The position numbers were made by a program, and so were the translations under genes. Under the pieces are notes generated by a model that had not been told where the DNA came from, did no database searches, and saw only the letters and a list, made by a program, of their open reading frames with translations. Positions 1 to 9,542 of a stretch of DNA of 64,000 bases are shown piece after piece. The stretch comes from Citrobacter amalonaticus (GTDB lineage: Bacteria; Pseudomonadota; Gammaproteobacteria; Enterobacterales; Enterobacteriaceae). The DNA lies in contig NZ_AP024585.1 of NCBI RefSeq assembly GCF_018323885.1, positions 2,294,001-2,358,000 on the forward strand, written 5' to 3'. Within the stretch, counting starts at the first letter, position 1. Each line of letters begins with the position of its first letter.

Positions 1-41
1 CGTCCTCCACCACGAAAAGACGCGCGGAGCACCGTTTTCAC

Positions 42-467
42 ATGCCCGAGGAAATCCGGCATTTAGGGGAAATGCCGCTGTTCAGAGCCGTTGCCTGGTG
101 GGGATTTCTGCGCAATAAAGAATTTTCACGCAATGACGTAAGCCAGGCATTTCATATTGACCTGCGCCGGGCCAGCGGGATACTGCATTATCTTTGTCAC
201 CGCTACGATAAACACGACATCGAATTCAGCGTTCGCAAAACGGCAGTACGGGGCGGACATTGTCAGCTATTAGTCAAAATACATTCACCGGCGACGGCGG
301 GGAACTTAACGGCACCGCCTGCCAAAGCGGCACCTGCAACTCGTCAGGTAAAGAAGAGTACCGCAACGGACGATCGTCAGCTTTCACACTGGCTATTATC
401 ACGACCAACCGGGAATAATGAAGCGAAGCTGGCCGCCTGGAAAGCAGCCTGTCCGCTGAGAGAGTGA
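42..467 (+). CDS. CaiF/GrlA-family transcriptional regulator
   Basis: Probable DNA-binding regulator of the CaiF/GrlA family (small winged-helix proteins found in enterics). Residues ~10-85 hold the family core: a hydrophobic helix (LFRAVAWWGFL), then a recognition-type helix (NDVSQAFHIDLRRASGIL) and a C-x-R-Y strand. The last ~50 residues are Ala/Pro/Lys rich and look like a flexible tail. The reading frame stays open from the window edge to this ATG and no good ribosome site precedes it, so the true start may lie upstream of the window. It is convergent with tam (2 bp between stops). The target is unknown; neither carnitine (caiF) nor LEE (grlA) genes are nearby. Family call is fairly secure, role is not. 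Confidence 0.7.
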   Translation: MPEEIRHLGEMPLFRAVAWWGFLRNKEFSRNDVSQAFHIDLRRASGILHYLCHRYDKHDIEFSVRKTAVRGGHCQLLVKIHSPATAGNLTAPPAKAAPATRQVKKSTATDDRQLSHWLLSRPTGNNEAKLAAWKAACPLRE

Positions 468-469
468 GA

Positions 470-1228
470 TCAGGACTGGCGACGCGCAATCACGAACAAG
501 CGCGGAAACGCCAGTAATATCTGGCCATCTTCCTGAAGTGGGTATTGCTCTTGTAAAAGCTGATGATAACGCTCCAGGAACCGTTGCTGTTCGTGTTCAT
601 TGAGATCCTGCAGCCAGGGGCGCAACCCTGTGGCACTGACCCAGTCAATAATCGCCTGATGGGAACGCATCCTGTGATAATAGGTTGTGCGCCAGATATC
701 CACTTCGCATCCCGCTTCGCTCAGAATGTCGTAGTAGGCGTGAACGCCGGGCAGGGCGTCACGACCACGATTCGGATAATCCTGTTCATAAGCCACTTCA
801 CGCATCAGCACGTGTGTAGGTTCCAGCCAGTTATCCGGCATTTGCACGGCCAGAATGCCGTTATCATTCAGCAGGGTGACCAGGCGGGGAAACAGATCAT
901 AGTGATCGGGGATCCACTGTAGCGAGGCATTGGCATAAATGACATCGGGCGGTGTGACGGGTTGAAACTGACGAATATCCGCTTCAACAAAGTGACAATT
1001 TGGCAAAGCCGTTCGAGCCTCATCCAGCATCGCTGGAGAGGTATCTACACCGGTAATACTCGCTCCAGGCCAGCGGCTTTGGAGTAACGCCGTACTGTTA
1101 CCGGGGCCGCATCCCAAATCAACCACGGAAGAGACATGCTCAAGTTGAATTCTGGCCAGCAGTTCAGCGGCGGGTCTTGAACGTTCTGCGCCATACTGCA
1201 TATACAACGCCGGATTCCAGTCGGACAT
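470..1228 (-). CDS. tam: trans-aconitate 2-methyltransferase
   Basis: SAM-dependent methyltransferase that esterifies trans-aconitate, an inhibitory by-product of the citric acid cycle, in the cytosol. The start MSDWNP is chosen because it is preceded by AGGAGA and gives 252 residues, the E. coli Tam length; an in-frame ATG six codons upstream lacks this spacing. The class I SAM-binding motif [11 protein letters not shown] lies near residue 35, followed by the acidic strand end (GVDTSP) that binds the ribose. The C-terminal half matches Tam closely ([19 protein letters not shown]). Divergent from the VOC gene, sharing a ~90-bp regulatory gap. Assignment is secure by recall of the family sequence. 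Confidence 0.93.
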   Translation of the reverse strand: MSDWNPALYMQYGAERSRPAAELLARIQLEHVSSVVDLGCGPGNSTALLQSRWPGASITGVDTSPAMLDEARTALPNCHFVEADIRQFQPVTPPDVIYANASLQWIPDHYDLFPRLVTLLNDNGILAVQMPDNWLEPTHVLMREVAYEQDYPNRGRDALPGVHAYYDILSEAGCEVDIWRTTYYHRMRSHQAIIDWVSATGLRPWLQDLNEHEQQRFLERYHQLLQEQYPLQEDGQILLAFPRLFVIARRQS

Positions 1229-1278
1229 CAGTAATTCTCCTGTCAATGGTTCAACTAATTGTGCATAAGGTATGAACT

Positions 1279-1293
1279 ATACTAGTTTAGTAT
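1279..1293. promoter_or_regulatory. 6+3+6 inverted repeat between tam and the VOC gene
   Basis: ATACTA-GTT-TAGTAT is a perfect inverted repeat in the divergent intergenic region, about 50 bp before the tam start and 28 bp before the VOC start. It overlaps TATACT/TAGTAT-like -10 sequences for either direction, so it may be an operator, a promoter pair, or both. No adjacent regulator is clearly dedicated to it. Confidence 0.3.
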
Positions 1294-1320
1294 TGCCAGC
1301 GACTGGGAAGGAAATTCCTT

Positions 1321-1686
1321 ATGAATAAACCAGATATCAAAGGTGGTATCGATATTGCGATGAAGGTCCCATCACATCAGTATCAACAGACGATTGATTT
1401 TTATCGCAATGTTATTGGATTACCGGAAATTATCGATAAGCCGCCAGCAGTCGGATTCGAACTCGGATCGAACAGGCTCTGGATTGATGAAGCGCCGGGA
1501 CTCAGTCAGGCTGAACTCTGGCTGGAATTATTCACGCCTAATTTCAGCGCTGCCGAAAAATATGTTGAACAATGTGGCGTAGTCCGTTGTGACGCAGTTG
1601 AACCGTTACCCAACGGTTTCAAGGGCGGCTGGATCATGAATCCGTGCAACATTGTCCATATGCTAAGAGAGCCAGAGGCCTGGTGA
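1321..1686 (+). CDS. VOC (glyoxalase/bleomycin-resistance fold) protein
   Basis: Single-domain 121-residue vicinal-oxygen-chelate protein. The sequence shows the opening beta strand and helix of the fold (MKVPSHQYQQTIDFYRNVIGL), a mid-strand FELGSNRLWID, and a closing VHMLREPEAW. VOC enzymes usually work as dimers with a divalent metal held by His/Glu; here no full canonical metal triad is obvious, so substrate and even catalysis are unknown. The start has AAGGAA eight bases upstream; the SD lies in a small self-complementary run (AAGGAAATTCCTT) that could partly hide it. Divergent from tam. Function beyond the fold cannot be assigned. Confidence 0.7.
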   Translation: MNKPDIKGGIDIAMKVPSHQYQQTIDFYRNVIGLPEIIDKPPAVGFELGSNRLWIDEAPGLSQAELWLELFTPNFSAAEKYVEQCGVVRCDAVEPLPNGFKGGWIMNPCNIVHMLREPEAW

Positions 1687-2089
1687 ATGTAATTCATTGG
1701 AGAGGCTGCAGCGAATTCTGTTTGTAGGCATCAGGAACTGGCGAGAACGCTTGTAATCAGCAGGACAATGACGACCGTGAAATGGCAGATTCTGTCTTAA
1801 TCTTTATTGGTGCGCATAATGTATATTATGTTAAATACAATATTACCAACCGCACTGTACCGGTGTCTGAGTCATTCCCTGCTGTTTTGGTCTTCAGGAC
1901 CGCTCTGGTTTTCACTCATACTCAGCGAGATGCGTTCTGGTGATTCGTAAACACATTTTTAAGCCGTTGAACAAATCATTCCTCTCCGCTAGCCTGTTTA
2001 TTGTACGCCTCGCCCCTTCTCCGGCTTGACTTAACGTCGATTAGGAACAAAATAATTTCTCTTTTGTGTTAACCGGATGACTGGCCTAT
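1687..2089. other. intergenic region upstream of yddW
   Basis: About 400 bp with no convincing coding sequence on either strand. It must contain the yddW promoter; AT-rich stretches occur (around 1810-1850) but I could not choose a promoter with confidence. A run of short A/T-rich dyads near 1815-1845 could terminate the VOC transcript, but no clear stem plus T-tract was found. Confidence 0.4.
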
Positions 2090-3418
2090 ATGGATATCTG
2101 TTCTCGTGCCGTTTGCTCTCTGTCTCGCGTTAAAAAAATCAGTACGTTGGTTGTCGCAACGATCTTTCTGGCGAGTTGTTCATCAAAGCCGCCTGTTTCA
2201 CTGGTGACGCCGCCAAAATCGACGCCGACATCGCCGTATAAGACGCAAAAACTGAATGTGCCTGTTCGCGGCGTGTGGCTGGCGACGGTTTCCCGGCTTG
2301 ACTGGCCGCCGGTTGCATCCGTGAATGTCAGTAGCGCCACCACGCGGATCGCCATGCAAAAGAAAGCCCTAACAGACAAACTCGATAATTTACAGTCACT
2401 GGGTATAAATACGGTCTTCTTCCAGGTTAAACCTGACGGCACTGCCCTTTGGCCGTCATCCATTTTACCGTGGTCGGATATGCTTACCGGGAAGATTGGT
2501 GAAAATCCGGGCTACGATCCGCTCCAGTTCATGCTCGATGAAGCGCACAAACGTGGTATGCGCGTTCACGCCTGGTTCAACCCTTATCGCGTCTCCACCA
2601 ATGTGAAACCGTCAACGGTGAATGAACTGAACCGTACCGTGTCGCTTCAGCCAGCCAGCGTGTTTGTCCTCCATCGCGACTGGATCCGTACCGCCGGTGA
2701 CCGCTATGTTCTCGACCCGGGGATCCCGGAGGCCCGTGACTGGATAACCAGTATCGTGGCTGAAGTGGTGAAACGGTATCCGGTGGATGGCGTCCAGTTT
2801 GACGACTATTTCTACGCTGAATCCCCCGGTTCCGCGCTGAACGACAACCTGACCTTCCGGCGCTACGGCCAGGGCTTTAGCTCAAAAGCGGACTGGCGTC
2901 GGCATAACACTCAACAATTAATTGAACAGGTTTCGCGGACGATCAGACAGATCAATCCGGACGTGGAGTTTGGCGTCAGTCCAGCCGGTGTCTGGCGGAA
3001 CCGTTCGCACGATCCGGCCGGATCGGATACCCGTGGCGCTGCCGCTTATGATGAGTCGTATGCTGACACGCGGCTTTGGGTTCAACAAGGCCTGCTGGAC
3101 TATATCGCACCGCAAATTTACTGGCCCTTCTCTCGTGATGCGGCACGTTATGATGTGCTGGCAAAATGGTGGGCGGACGTCGTGAAACCGACAAAAACAC
3201 GGCTCTATATTGGCGTTGCGTTGTATAAGGTCGGCGAGCCCTCTCGCAATGAACCGGACTGGACGGTCAACGGCGGCGTTCCGGAACTGAAGAAACAGCT
3301 CGATTTAAATGAATCAATGCCACAAATCAGCGGCACGATTTTGTTCAGAGAAAACAATCTCAACCAACCGCAGGCCCAGCAGGCTGTCAGTTACCTGAGA
3401 AATCGCTGGTCTAAGTGA
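2090..3418 (+). CDS. yddW: Divisome-associated glycosyl hydrolase-like lipoprotein (GHL10/DUF187)
   Basis: Homologue of E. coli YddW, also called DigH, an outer-membrane lipoprotein that cleaves denuded peptidoglycan glycans at the septum. 442 residues (E. coli 439). The N-terminus is a lipoprotein signal: hydrophobic stretch LVVATIFLASC with the lipobox LASC, so Cys30 should be acylated. A GHL10 (TIM-barrel) domain follows from ~55 to the end, with the family blocks RGVWLATVSRLDWP, VFFQVKPDGTALWPS, HAWFNPYRVS, VDGVQFDDYFY (acidic catalytic candidates) and DYIAPQIYWPFSR. Single gene, 636 bp from dosC in the same direction; a hairpin follows at 3430. High sequence agreement with recalled YddW. 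Confidence 0.93.
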   Translation: MDICSRAVCSLSRVKKISTLVVATIFLASCSSKPPVSLVTPPKSTPTSPYKTQKLNVPVRGVWLATVSRLDWPPVASVNVSSATTRIAMQKKALTDKLDNLQSLGINTVFFQVKPDGTALWPSSILPWSDMLTGKIGENPGYDPLQFMLDEAHKRGMRVHAWFNPYRVSTNVKPSTVNELNRTVSLQPASVFVLHRDWIRTAGDRYVLDPGIPEARDWITSIVAEVVKRYPVDGVQFDDYFYAESPGSALNDNLTFRRYGQGFSSKADWRRHNTQQLIEQVSRTIRQINPDVEFGVSPAGVWRNRSHDPAGSDTRGAAAYDESYADTRLWVQQGLLDYIAPQIYWPFSRDAARYDVLAKWWADVVKPTKTRLYIGVALYKVGEPSRNEPDWTVNGGVPELKKQLDLNESMPQISGTILFRENNLNQPQAQQAVSYLRNRWSK

Positions 3419-3429
3419 CACCGTAACGT

Positions 3430-3453
3430 AAAGAGAGACATCGAGCTCTCTTT
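3430..3453 (+). terminator. Probable yddW terminator hairpin
   Basis: AAAGAGAG-(8 nt)-CTCTCTTT is a perfect 8-bp stem starting 11 bp after the yddW stop. The T-run is only three bases before GCG, so it is a weak intrinsic terminator. Confidence 0.5.
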
Positions 3454-4054
3454 GCGTCGCCATTTAGGTTCCGTTTCCAGTCCCCGCGCTCGCTCCGTCG
3501 TTGCCCGTTGTCATCATTTAACGCCTCAACAGGCGGGATAGCATTATTTATGCCAGTGATACGCTTCAGGATAGTGTAATGATTAAATGGGATACCTAAG
3601 AGAAAAAGATTATTCAAGCCTCCACTGATATGTGATTATTATTACCCGCAGTCAAAACGGGATTTATTACGTAATGATGACCATATCGCTCAAAAAACTC
3701 TCATATCATTTTATGAATTGAAAAAATGCTGACATTAAAAGAGAGTGTGAGCTACCTTACAGGGGGACATGATTCCTCTCAACGATCAAACGGATGGACT
3801 ATACTTTTCAGACGTCAATACGTTTAAAAAGTCGCTTAAAAAGGATTTTTCTTGCTACTTTTGGCTATATCCATAATTGTTTCAGGCTTACTTCACCGGA
3901 ATGAATGAAAATATGGCTTAAGGCATTACACTATTTCATTAATGTCACCCTGCACGCTTTCAGGTGTTTTATGTTTTAGATTCATCTTACTATCCAGATT
4001 GTGCATTTGAGCCAGGCAAAATGTTGTTCGCTAACTACTGTAAGGATCTTCACC
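3454..4054. other. long intergenic region upstream of dosC
   Basis: About 600 bp without a gene I can support. A CTATACT hexamer-like -10 (3799-3805), the form preferred by sigma-S, and a second TACACT (3927-3932) are candidate dosC promoters; dosCP is known in E. coli to be RpoS-dependent, but neither box has a strong -35. The 5' leader would then be 130-250 nt. A 68-codon reading frame on the minus strand at the left edge has no recognisable content. Confidence 0.35.
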
Positions 4055-5437
4055 ATGGAGATGTATCTTAAAAGAATGAAAGACGAATGGGTCGCGCTGG
4101 TTGAACAGACCGACCCTCACATTCGCAGACTCGCTTCTGAGATAGCGATCGCCCATGCCCATGCTTTAAGCATTGAGTTTTATCGTATTGTTCTCGCCGA
4201 TCCGCATGCTGAGGAGTTTTTGAGTAATGAACAGGTTGAGCGCCAACTCAAAAGCGCACTTGAAAAGTGGATTGTGGATGTGCTCTCCAGTGAAGTCGAC
4301 AATATTGATGAACTGATAAAAATACAGCATACGGTGGCTGAAGTGCATGCGCGTATCGGTATTCCGGTGGAACTGGTTGAAATGGGTTTTCGCGTACTGA
4401 AGAAAATTCTCTATCCGATCATCATTGACAGCCACCATGAAGCGACACATAAGCTGCTTGTTTACCACTTCTCCATTAACAGTATTGATCTGGCGATGGA
4501 AGTCATGTCCAGAGCCTTCTCCTTTAGTGAAAGTACCGCAGCAAAAGAAGATGAAAACTACCGTATTTTTTCTTTGCTGGAAAACGCAGAAGAAGAGAAA
4601 GAGCGCCAAATCGCCGCGTTACTGTCGTGGGAAATGGACATTATCTATAAGGTCTTACTCGACTCCGATCTCGGCAACAGCCTGCCGTTAAGCCAGGCGG
4701 ATTTTGGTTTGTGGTTTAATCATAAAGGACGTCATTATTTCAGTGGTATTGCGGAAGTCGGTCACATCTCACGACTGATTCAGGACTTTGACGGCGTGTT
4801 TCACCACACCAGTGGGACAACGAAAACGTTAAGCAATAAAGCATCACGGGTGAAATTCCTGCTGCAAATCCGCAATACCGTCTCGCAGATCATTACGCTA
4901 CTGCGTGAATTGTTTGAGGAAGTGTCCCGCCATGAGGTAGGGATGGATGTACTGACCAAATTACTCAACCGACGTTTCCTGCCAACCATCTTCAAGCGGG
5001 AAATCGCCCATGCTAATCGCGCCGGCACCCCCCTCTCTATTCTTATTATTGATGTCGATAAATTTAAAGAGATCAATGATACCTGGGGGCACAATACCGG
5101 TGATGAGATCCTTCGTCGGGTGTCTCAGGCTTTTTATGACAACGTTCGCAGCAGTGATTACGTTTTTCGCTACGGTGGCGATGAATTTATTATTGTTCTT
5201 ACTGAAGCGACACAAACCGATACGCTACGTATTGCGGAGCGTATTCGCAGTCGCGTCGAGAAAACAAAAATAAAATCGCCTGCGGGGGATTTTATTCCGC
5301 TTTCATTGTCCATTGGGGCAGCGATGTTTAATGGTCATCCGGATTATGAACGTTTAATTCAGATAGCAGACGAAGCGTTATATACCGCAAAAAGACGGGG
5401 CAGAAATTGTGTTGAACTGTGGAAACCCGCTTCTTAA
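4055..5437 (+). CDS. dosC: Oxygen-sensing diguanylate cyclase (globin-coupled)
   Basis: Haem-based O2 sensor that makes cyclic-di-GMP when oxygen is bound. 460 residues, the E. coli length, when started at MEMYLKRM, which has AAGGA 8 bp upstream; an upstream in-frame TTG was rejected. Residues 1-155 are the globin sensor: Tyr43 and proximal His98 (EVHARIGIP) are both present at the E. coli positions. A middle helical domain (~170-295) leads to GGDEF (~325-460) with RYGGDEF at the active site, so catalysis should be intact; an RSSD five residues before it fits the inhibitory product site. Followed after 26 bp by dosP; in E. coli the two proteins form a cyclase/phosphodiesterase pair, but dosP is damaged here. 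Confidence 0.95.
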   Translation: MEMYLKRMKDEWVALVEQTDPHIRRLASEIAIAHAHALSIEFYRIVLADPHAEEFLSNEQVERQLKSALEKWIVDVLSSEVDNIDELIKIQHTVAEVHARIGIPVELVEMGFRVLKKILYPIIIDSHHEATHKLLVYHFSINSIDLAMEVMSRAFSFSESTAAKEDENYRIFSLLENAEEEKERQIAALLSWEMDIIYKVLLDSDLGNSLPLSQADFGLWFNHKGRHYFSGIAEVGHISRLIQDFDGVFHHTSGTTKTLSNKASRVKFLLQIRNTVSQIITLLRELFEEVSRHEVGMDVLTKLLNRRFLPTIFKREIAHANRAGTPLSILIIDVDKFKEINDTWGHNTGDEILRRVSQAFYDNVRSSDYVFRYGGDEFIIVLTEATQTDTLRIAERIRSRVEKTKIKSPAGDFIPLSLSIGAAMFNGHPDYERLIQIADEALYTAKRRGRNCVELWKPAS

Positions 5438-5463
5438 TGGGTATACGGAAGCAGAGGTAATAA

Positions 5464-6915
5464 ATGAAGCTATCCGACGTTAAAAGCACCGGAGACAGCA
5501 TCTTCATTCCTGCTCTTGAGCAGAACATGATGGGTGCCGTGCTAATCAATGACAATGACGAGGTTTTATTTTTCAATTCTGCTGCGGAAAAACTGTGGGG
5601 ATACCGTCGTGAAGAGGTGATTGGTCAGGGGATTTCGATGTTGATCCCGCATGATTTACGCGCAGCGCACCCCGATTTTATCCGTCATAACCGTGAAGGG
5701 GGTCAGCCCCGCGTTGAAGGCATGAGCCGGGAATTGCTGCTGGAAAGAAAAGACGGGACCAAAGTCTGGACCCGTTTCGCCCTTTCCAAGGTCAACGTTG
5801 AAGGCAAAATTTTCTATCTTGCCTTTGTGCGTGACGCTAGCGTAGAGATGGAGCAAAAGGAACAGAAACGCCTCCTGGTATTGGCGGTAGACCACCTGGA
5901 CCGCCCGGTAATCGTACTCGACCCTGAGCGGCGTGTTGTGCAGTGCAACCGCGCTTTTACCGAGATGTTTGGTTACGACATTACCGATGCAAAGGGTCAA
6001 CAGCCGGACAACCTGCTCAACCTCCCCGAAGAGCCGTCGGACAATGGCCTGCGACTCACACAGTTACTCTGGAAAACGACCCGCGATCAGGATGAGTTTC
6101 TGGTAATCACCCGTGCGGGTGAAAAGATCTGGATTAAAGTGTCTATCAGTCAGGTTTATGACCGGCGAAACGCACTGCAAAATCTGGTTATGACGTTTTC
6201 CGATATCACCGAAGAGCGGCAGATTCGTCAGCTCGAAGGCAACATTCTGGCGGCGATGTGCAGTAGCCCGCCGTTTCACGAAATGGGCGATATTATTTGC
6301 CGCAATATTGAGGCGGTGCTGCGGGATACGCATGTTTCACTGTATGCCTTAAAAGATAACGTCCGCCAGTTCTGGGCGTCGTCATCGAAAGAGATTGACG
6401 CAAAAGAGGTGAACGTCTGGACGCTCACCATCCGTCAACGGGATGGTGAGCCAGCCGGGACGCTGTTAATTAAAACGGCGAAAGGAAAAGAGACCAGCGC
6501 CTTTATTGAACGCGTGGCAGACATCAGTCAGCATATGGCGGCCCTGGCGCTCGAACAGGAAAAAAGCCGACAGCATATTGAGCATCTCCTGCAATTTGAT
6601 CCGCTCACCGGTTTGCCCAACCGCAATCATTTGCACTCCTATCTCGATGATCTCATTCACGGCGCGAAAGGGATTTCACCAGTGGTGTTTCTCATCAGCG
6701 TCGATCACTTCCAGGATGTTATCGACAGTCTCGGCTATGCCGTGGCCGATCAGGTCTTGCAACAGGTCATCAATAAAATCCGCGAGCGGCTCAGACCCGA
6801 TCAGTATTTAAGCCGTATTGAAGGCACGCAGTTCGTGCTGGTCAGTGACGACAATGAAATGAGTAATATTACCCAGTTACCGGGCTTCCTGGCGTTACGG
6901 CAATTTAAACGATGA
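5464..6915 (+). CDS. dosP: C-terminally truncated DosP: haem PAS sensor without EAL domain
   Basis: Homologue of the E. coli oxygen sensor phosphodiesterase DosP, but 483 instead of 799 residues. PAS-A (1-~120) keeps both haem ligands, His69 (RAAHP) and Met87 (VEGM), the equivalents of His77/Met95 in the longer E. coli numbering. PAS-B (~130-255), the GAF-like linker and the start of GGDEF ([13 protein letters not shown]) follow. Similarity stops after MSNITQ, in the middle of the GGDEF domain; the last ~12 residues are foreign and overlap, antisense, the end of the next gene. The entire EAL phosphodiesterase domain is absent. The frame is otherwise intact, so a stable oxygen-binding PAS protein might still be made and might still bind DosC, but it cannot hydrolyse c-di-GMP. 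It may equally be a decaying pseudogene. Confidence 0.9.
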   Translation: MKLSDVKSTGDSIFIPALEQNMMGAVLINDNDEVLFFNSAAEKLWGYRREEVIGQGISMLIPHDLRAAHPDFIRHNREGGQPRVEGMSRELLLERKDGTKVWTRFALSKVNVEGKIFYLAFVRDASVEMEQKEQKRLLVLAVDHLDRPVIVLDPERRVVQCNRAFTEMFGYDITDAKGQQPDNLLNLPEEPSDNGLRLTQLLWKTTRDQDEFLVITRAGEKIWIKVSISQVYDRRNALQNLVMTFSDITEERQIRQLEGNILAAMCSSPPFHEMGDIICRNIEAVLRDTHVSLYALKDNVRQFWASSSKEIDAKEVNVWTLTIRQRDGEPAGTLLIKTAKGKETSAFIERVADISQHMAALALEQEKSRQHIEHLLQFDPLTGLPNRNHLHSYLDDLIHGAKGISPVVFLISVDHFQDVIDSLGYAVADQVLQQVINKIRERLRPDQYLSRIEGTQFVLVSDDNEMSNITQLPGFLALRQFKR

Positions 6916-8826
6916 CACCTGTAAGGCCAGCTCTTCTGCTTCCGCCTTTAAGATCTGCGTCCGCGCCGCGGCATCATCAATCAACGACGCGTTCTGCTGG
7001 ACCGTGCTGTCCATTTCCGTAACCGCGAGCGTCACTTCGGCTACGCCTTTACGCTGTTCTTCCCCTGCGACGCGAATTTCGCCCATTAACTGACGCACCT
7101 GACGAACATGCCCCACCAGTTCCTGTAGACGATCGCCGGCATGATGAATTTGCTCGCTACTGTCATTGACGTGCGACACCGACTCATCGATGAGCGCTTT
7201 GATTTCCTGAGCAGCGGTCGCGCTACGCTGCGCCAGCGTTCTCACTTCAGACGCCACCACCGCAAATCCACGTCCGGCATCCCCGGCGCGAGCCGCTTCC
7301 ACAGCAGCATTGAGCGCCAGGATGTTGGTCTGGAAGGCAATGCTGTCAATTACCGAGACAATCTCAACCATGCGGCCCGAAGAGGCGCTGACGTTATCCA
7401 TGGTTGAAATCACCCCATGCATAACATCACCGCAGCGGTTGGCCGTTTGCGCTGTACTTTCTGACAGTTCATCCGCCAGTTGAGTATTACCCGCATTCTG
7501 ATGAACGGTCGCATTAAGCTGTTCCATCGCAGCCGCACTCTCTTCCAGCGCAGCTGCCTGCTGGGTAACGCGTGTTGACAGCTCAGTATTACTGTCGGCA
7601 AGGCTAACGGCGTTATTCGCCACCACTTCACTGCTGCTACGCACCGTAAGCAAAATGGCGGCAATTTTGTCCACGAAGAGGTTAAACGCCTCCGCAATCG
7701 CTGAAATTTCGTCCTTGCCCTTCACTTCTAAGCGCCGGGTCAGATCGCCGTCTCCCTGCGCGATATCATCCAGCGCCTGCCGCGTGTCGTCCAGACGGGC
7801 AATCAACCGGCGAACCACCAGCCAGGAGCCCACCAGCAGCAACGTCATGACCGGGATCAGTACTTCAAGAACATCGCGCATCATGACTTTTGCCAGCCCA
7901 ACGATGCGTTCTTGCGGTGTTACCAGTCCCACCACCCAACCGGTATCGGCCATCGGGAACAACATCACGCGTGATGGTGCGTTCAGAATGCCATCATTTT
8001 CCAGCGCCAGGGAGCTGACATCGGTGGTTTCAGTGCGCAGTTTCTGCAAACGTTGAGCGACAGGACTCAGCCAGCCTGATGCCTTCACCAGATCGCCGAC
8101 GGTCTTGTAGTGATCCCGATCGTTTTGTGGGAAATAGAGAATTTGCCCCTGTTTGTCGACCACAAAGGCGTATCCTCCGGTGCGTCCACCCTGCTGCTGC
8201 ATAAAGCTGGCGACGTTATCGAGTCGAATATCGGTGGTTGCCACACCGGCGAATTTACCCGCCAGTAGATAGGGAATGCTGCAGGTCACCATGTTGATTC
8301 CGGAAATGGCATCCTGATAAACATCAGACCAGACACAGTTTTCTTGCGAATGGCCCTTCGCGCCCTGATACCAGCTTTCGTTGTGGTAGCCATTGCCACC
8401 TGCTGCGTTGTATTCGTCGGAATACACCAGCTTATCGTCAGCACCGCGCGCCCAGAAAAAGCTGCGCCGTGCAACACCAGGCGTAAACGCGTCCGGCTCA
8501 GGCCAGATCCCGCCCCCGGTGATGATCGAATTATTTTGTTCGCCGAGAATATGCGGCACGACAGCGCGGTACAGCGCTTCATCATTTGGCAGGACTTCAG
8601 CCAGTCGCGACAAACTGACGGTTTCTCCCTCAATACGTGACAGGACGCTGCTGAGTTGACGCGTCAGGCCATGCCCGGTCTCCTCGATCAGTGCCGTATT
8701 GACTTCAACGACGCGGGGTTGCCCGCGCCAAAGCATAATGACAACAATCACTAACGTCGTTACGGCAAGTAACGCGATCCCCCCGAGTGTCAAACGAGTC
8801 GAAATACGTGACGGATACCAGACCAT
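6895..8826 (-). CDS. Methyl-accepting chemotaxis protein with periplasmic dCACHE sensor
   Basis: 643-residue chemoreceptor. TM1 near residues 12-32, then a large periplasmic domain (~35-315) with double-CACHE features ([40 protein letters not shown], then the distal [16 protein letters not shown]), TM2 (~322-340), HAMP (~340-395) and the cytoplasmic signalling hairpin with the universal tip [20 protein letters not shown]. The C-terminus ends SSFKLP and has no CheR-tethering pentapeptide. The ligand is unknown; dCACHE domains often bind amino acids or organic acids. AAGGAT precedes the start and a FliA-type promoter lies at 8864-8890. Its last 21 bp overlap the 3' end of truncated dosP tail to tail, so its arrival removed the rest of dosP. 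Absent from the E. coli K-12 locus. Confidence 0.9.
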   Translation of the reverse strand: MVWYPSRISTRLTLGGIALLAVTTLVIVVIMLWRGQPRVVEVNTALIEETGHGLTRQLSSVLSRIEGETVSLSRLAEVLPNDEALYRAVVPHILGEQNNSIITGGGIWPEPDAFTPGVARRSFFWARGADDKLVYSDEYNAAGGNGYHNESWYQGAKGHSQENCVWSDVYQDAISGINMVTCSIPYLLAGKFAGVATTDIRLDNVASFMQQQGGRTGGYAFVVDKQGQILYFPQNDRDHYKTVGDLVKASGWLSPVAQRLQKLRTETTDVSSLALENDGILNAPSRVMLFPMADTGWVVGLVTPQERIVGLAKVMMRDVLEVLIPVMTLLLVGSWLVVRRLIARLDDTRQALDDIAQGDGDLTRRLEVKGKDEISAIAEAFNLFVDKIAAILLTVRSSSEVVANNAVSLADSNTELSTRVTQQAAALEESAAAMEQLNATVHQNAGNTQLADELSESTAQTANRCGDVMHGVISTMDNVSASSGRMVEIVSVIDSIAFQTNILALNAAVEAARAGDAGRGFAVVASEVRTLAQRSATAAQEIKALIDESVSHVNDSSEQIHHAGDRLQELVGHVRQVRQLMGEIRVAGEEQRKGVAEVTLAVTEMDSTVQQNASLIDDAAARTQILKAEAEELALQVSSFKLP

Positions 8827-8863
8827 ATAAACATCCTTTTATTTTCAGGGTAATTTATATTCA

Positions 8864-8890
8864 GTATCGGCACGTATTTTTAGAGCTTTA
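8864..8890 (-). promoter_or_regulatory. Sigma-28 (FliA) promoter for the chemoreceptor
   Basis: On the minus strand: TAAAGCTC, 11 bp, GCCGATAC. The consensus is TAAAGTTT-N11-GCCGATAA, so 13 of 16 positions agree with exact spacing. The box ends 38 bp before the receptor ATG. Confidence 0.75.
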
Positions 8891-8942
8891 TACAGAATTC
8901 CGTATTGACTTAAATTAATAATGTGACGTTGTCACAAATAGC

Positions 8943-8967
8943 AAAACCCAGCACTCTGGCTGGGTTT
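8943..8967 (-). terminator. hdeB terminator
   Basis: On the minus strand, AAACCCAGC-(6)-GCTGGGTTT then another T: a 9-bp perfect stem ending in TTTT, 17 bp after the hdeB stop. It separates hdeB from the receptor gene transcribed in the same direction. Confidence 0.75.
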
Positions 8968-8983
8968 AAATACATGCTTAATC

Positions 8984-9313
8984 TTATTTACTTAATTCTT
9001 TTTTGATTTCGTCTTTAATTTTAGTCAGTTCGCTCTGCGGATGTTTTTTACAGATTTCAACGGTCAGAGGAACCGCCGTTGTTACTGTTTCATCGAAAGT
9101 AACGTAGTCGCCGCCTTTAAAGTCTTCATCTTCATTTAATACCCAGAAGGCAACCGGCGCCATTGTCTGCGGGTTCAGGTCAATGAACTCCTGGCAACTC
9201 ATGTTTTTAGGAGTGACGTCGGTTTTCGCGTCAGTGGTTGCTGCATTGACGCTGACACTGGTTAACAGCGCTGCCACTAAAATACCTGCTGTAGAAAGGG
9301 AAAATTTGTTCAT
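8984..9313 (-). CDS. hdeB: Periplasmic acid-stress chaperone HdeB
   Basis: Small periplasmic chaperone that prevents protein aggregation at mildly acidic pH. 109 residues with a Sec signal peptide (hydrophobic LSTAGILVAALLTSVSVNA, cleavage after Ala). The mature part matches HdeB rather than HdeA: MSCQEFIDLNPQTMAPVAFW, a KGGDYVTFDET stretch and EICKKHP; the two Cys form the conserved disulfide. HdeA is not adjacent, whereas in E. coli hdeA and hdeB are a pair in the acid-fitness island, so this is a solitary copy at an unusual site. It has its own terminator at 8943. Probably stress-regulated, but no promoter was chosen. Confidence 0.88.
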   Translation of the reverse strand: MNKFSLSTAGILVAALLTSVSVNAATTDAKTDVTPKNMSCQEFIDLNPQTMAPVAFWVLNEDEDFKGGDYVTFDETVTTAVPLTVEICKKHPQSELTKIKDEIKKELSK

Positions 9314-9542
9314 TATGATGGCTCCGTTAATGATATAAATAACCTCTACATGAGCGCTTTAAACCGTTAATGTAGAACGAAAAGAATAATACCCTTCCCC
9401 TCACAGAAATAAATACACCCACACTGGTTATGGCTGTTATTGATATTTCCCGGTACCGATCCTGATGTTTGCCGTTTATTTCGTCGCGAGAGTGTGATCG
9501 CGCCTGCGTATCCGGCAGATAACCGCCCTTTCACCTTACCGT
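9314..9542. other. hdeB / ddp divergent intergenic region (left part)
   Basis: Part of a ~400-bp gap between divergent genes. The left part must hold the hdeB promoter; no strong -35/-10 pair was picked. Short reading frames here have no recognisable content. Enhancer-like repeats and a sigma-54 promoter occupy the right part and are listed separately. Confidence 0.35.

Noticed and set aside
1315..1322. RNA thermometer at the VOC gene from the AAGGAAATTCCTT dyad
   Set aside because: The stem is only 5 bp with a 3-nt loop; too weak to claim.
3411..3617. 68-codon minus-strand frame downstream of yddW
   Set aside because: Overlaps the yddW stop and its terminator hairpin, has no SD and no family resemblance.
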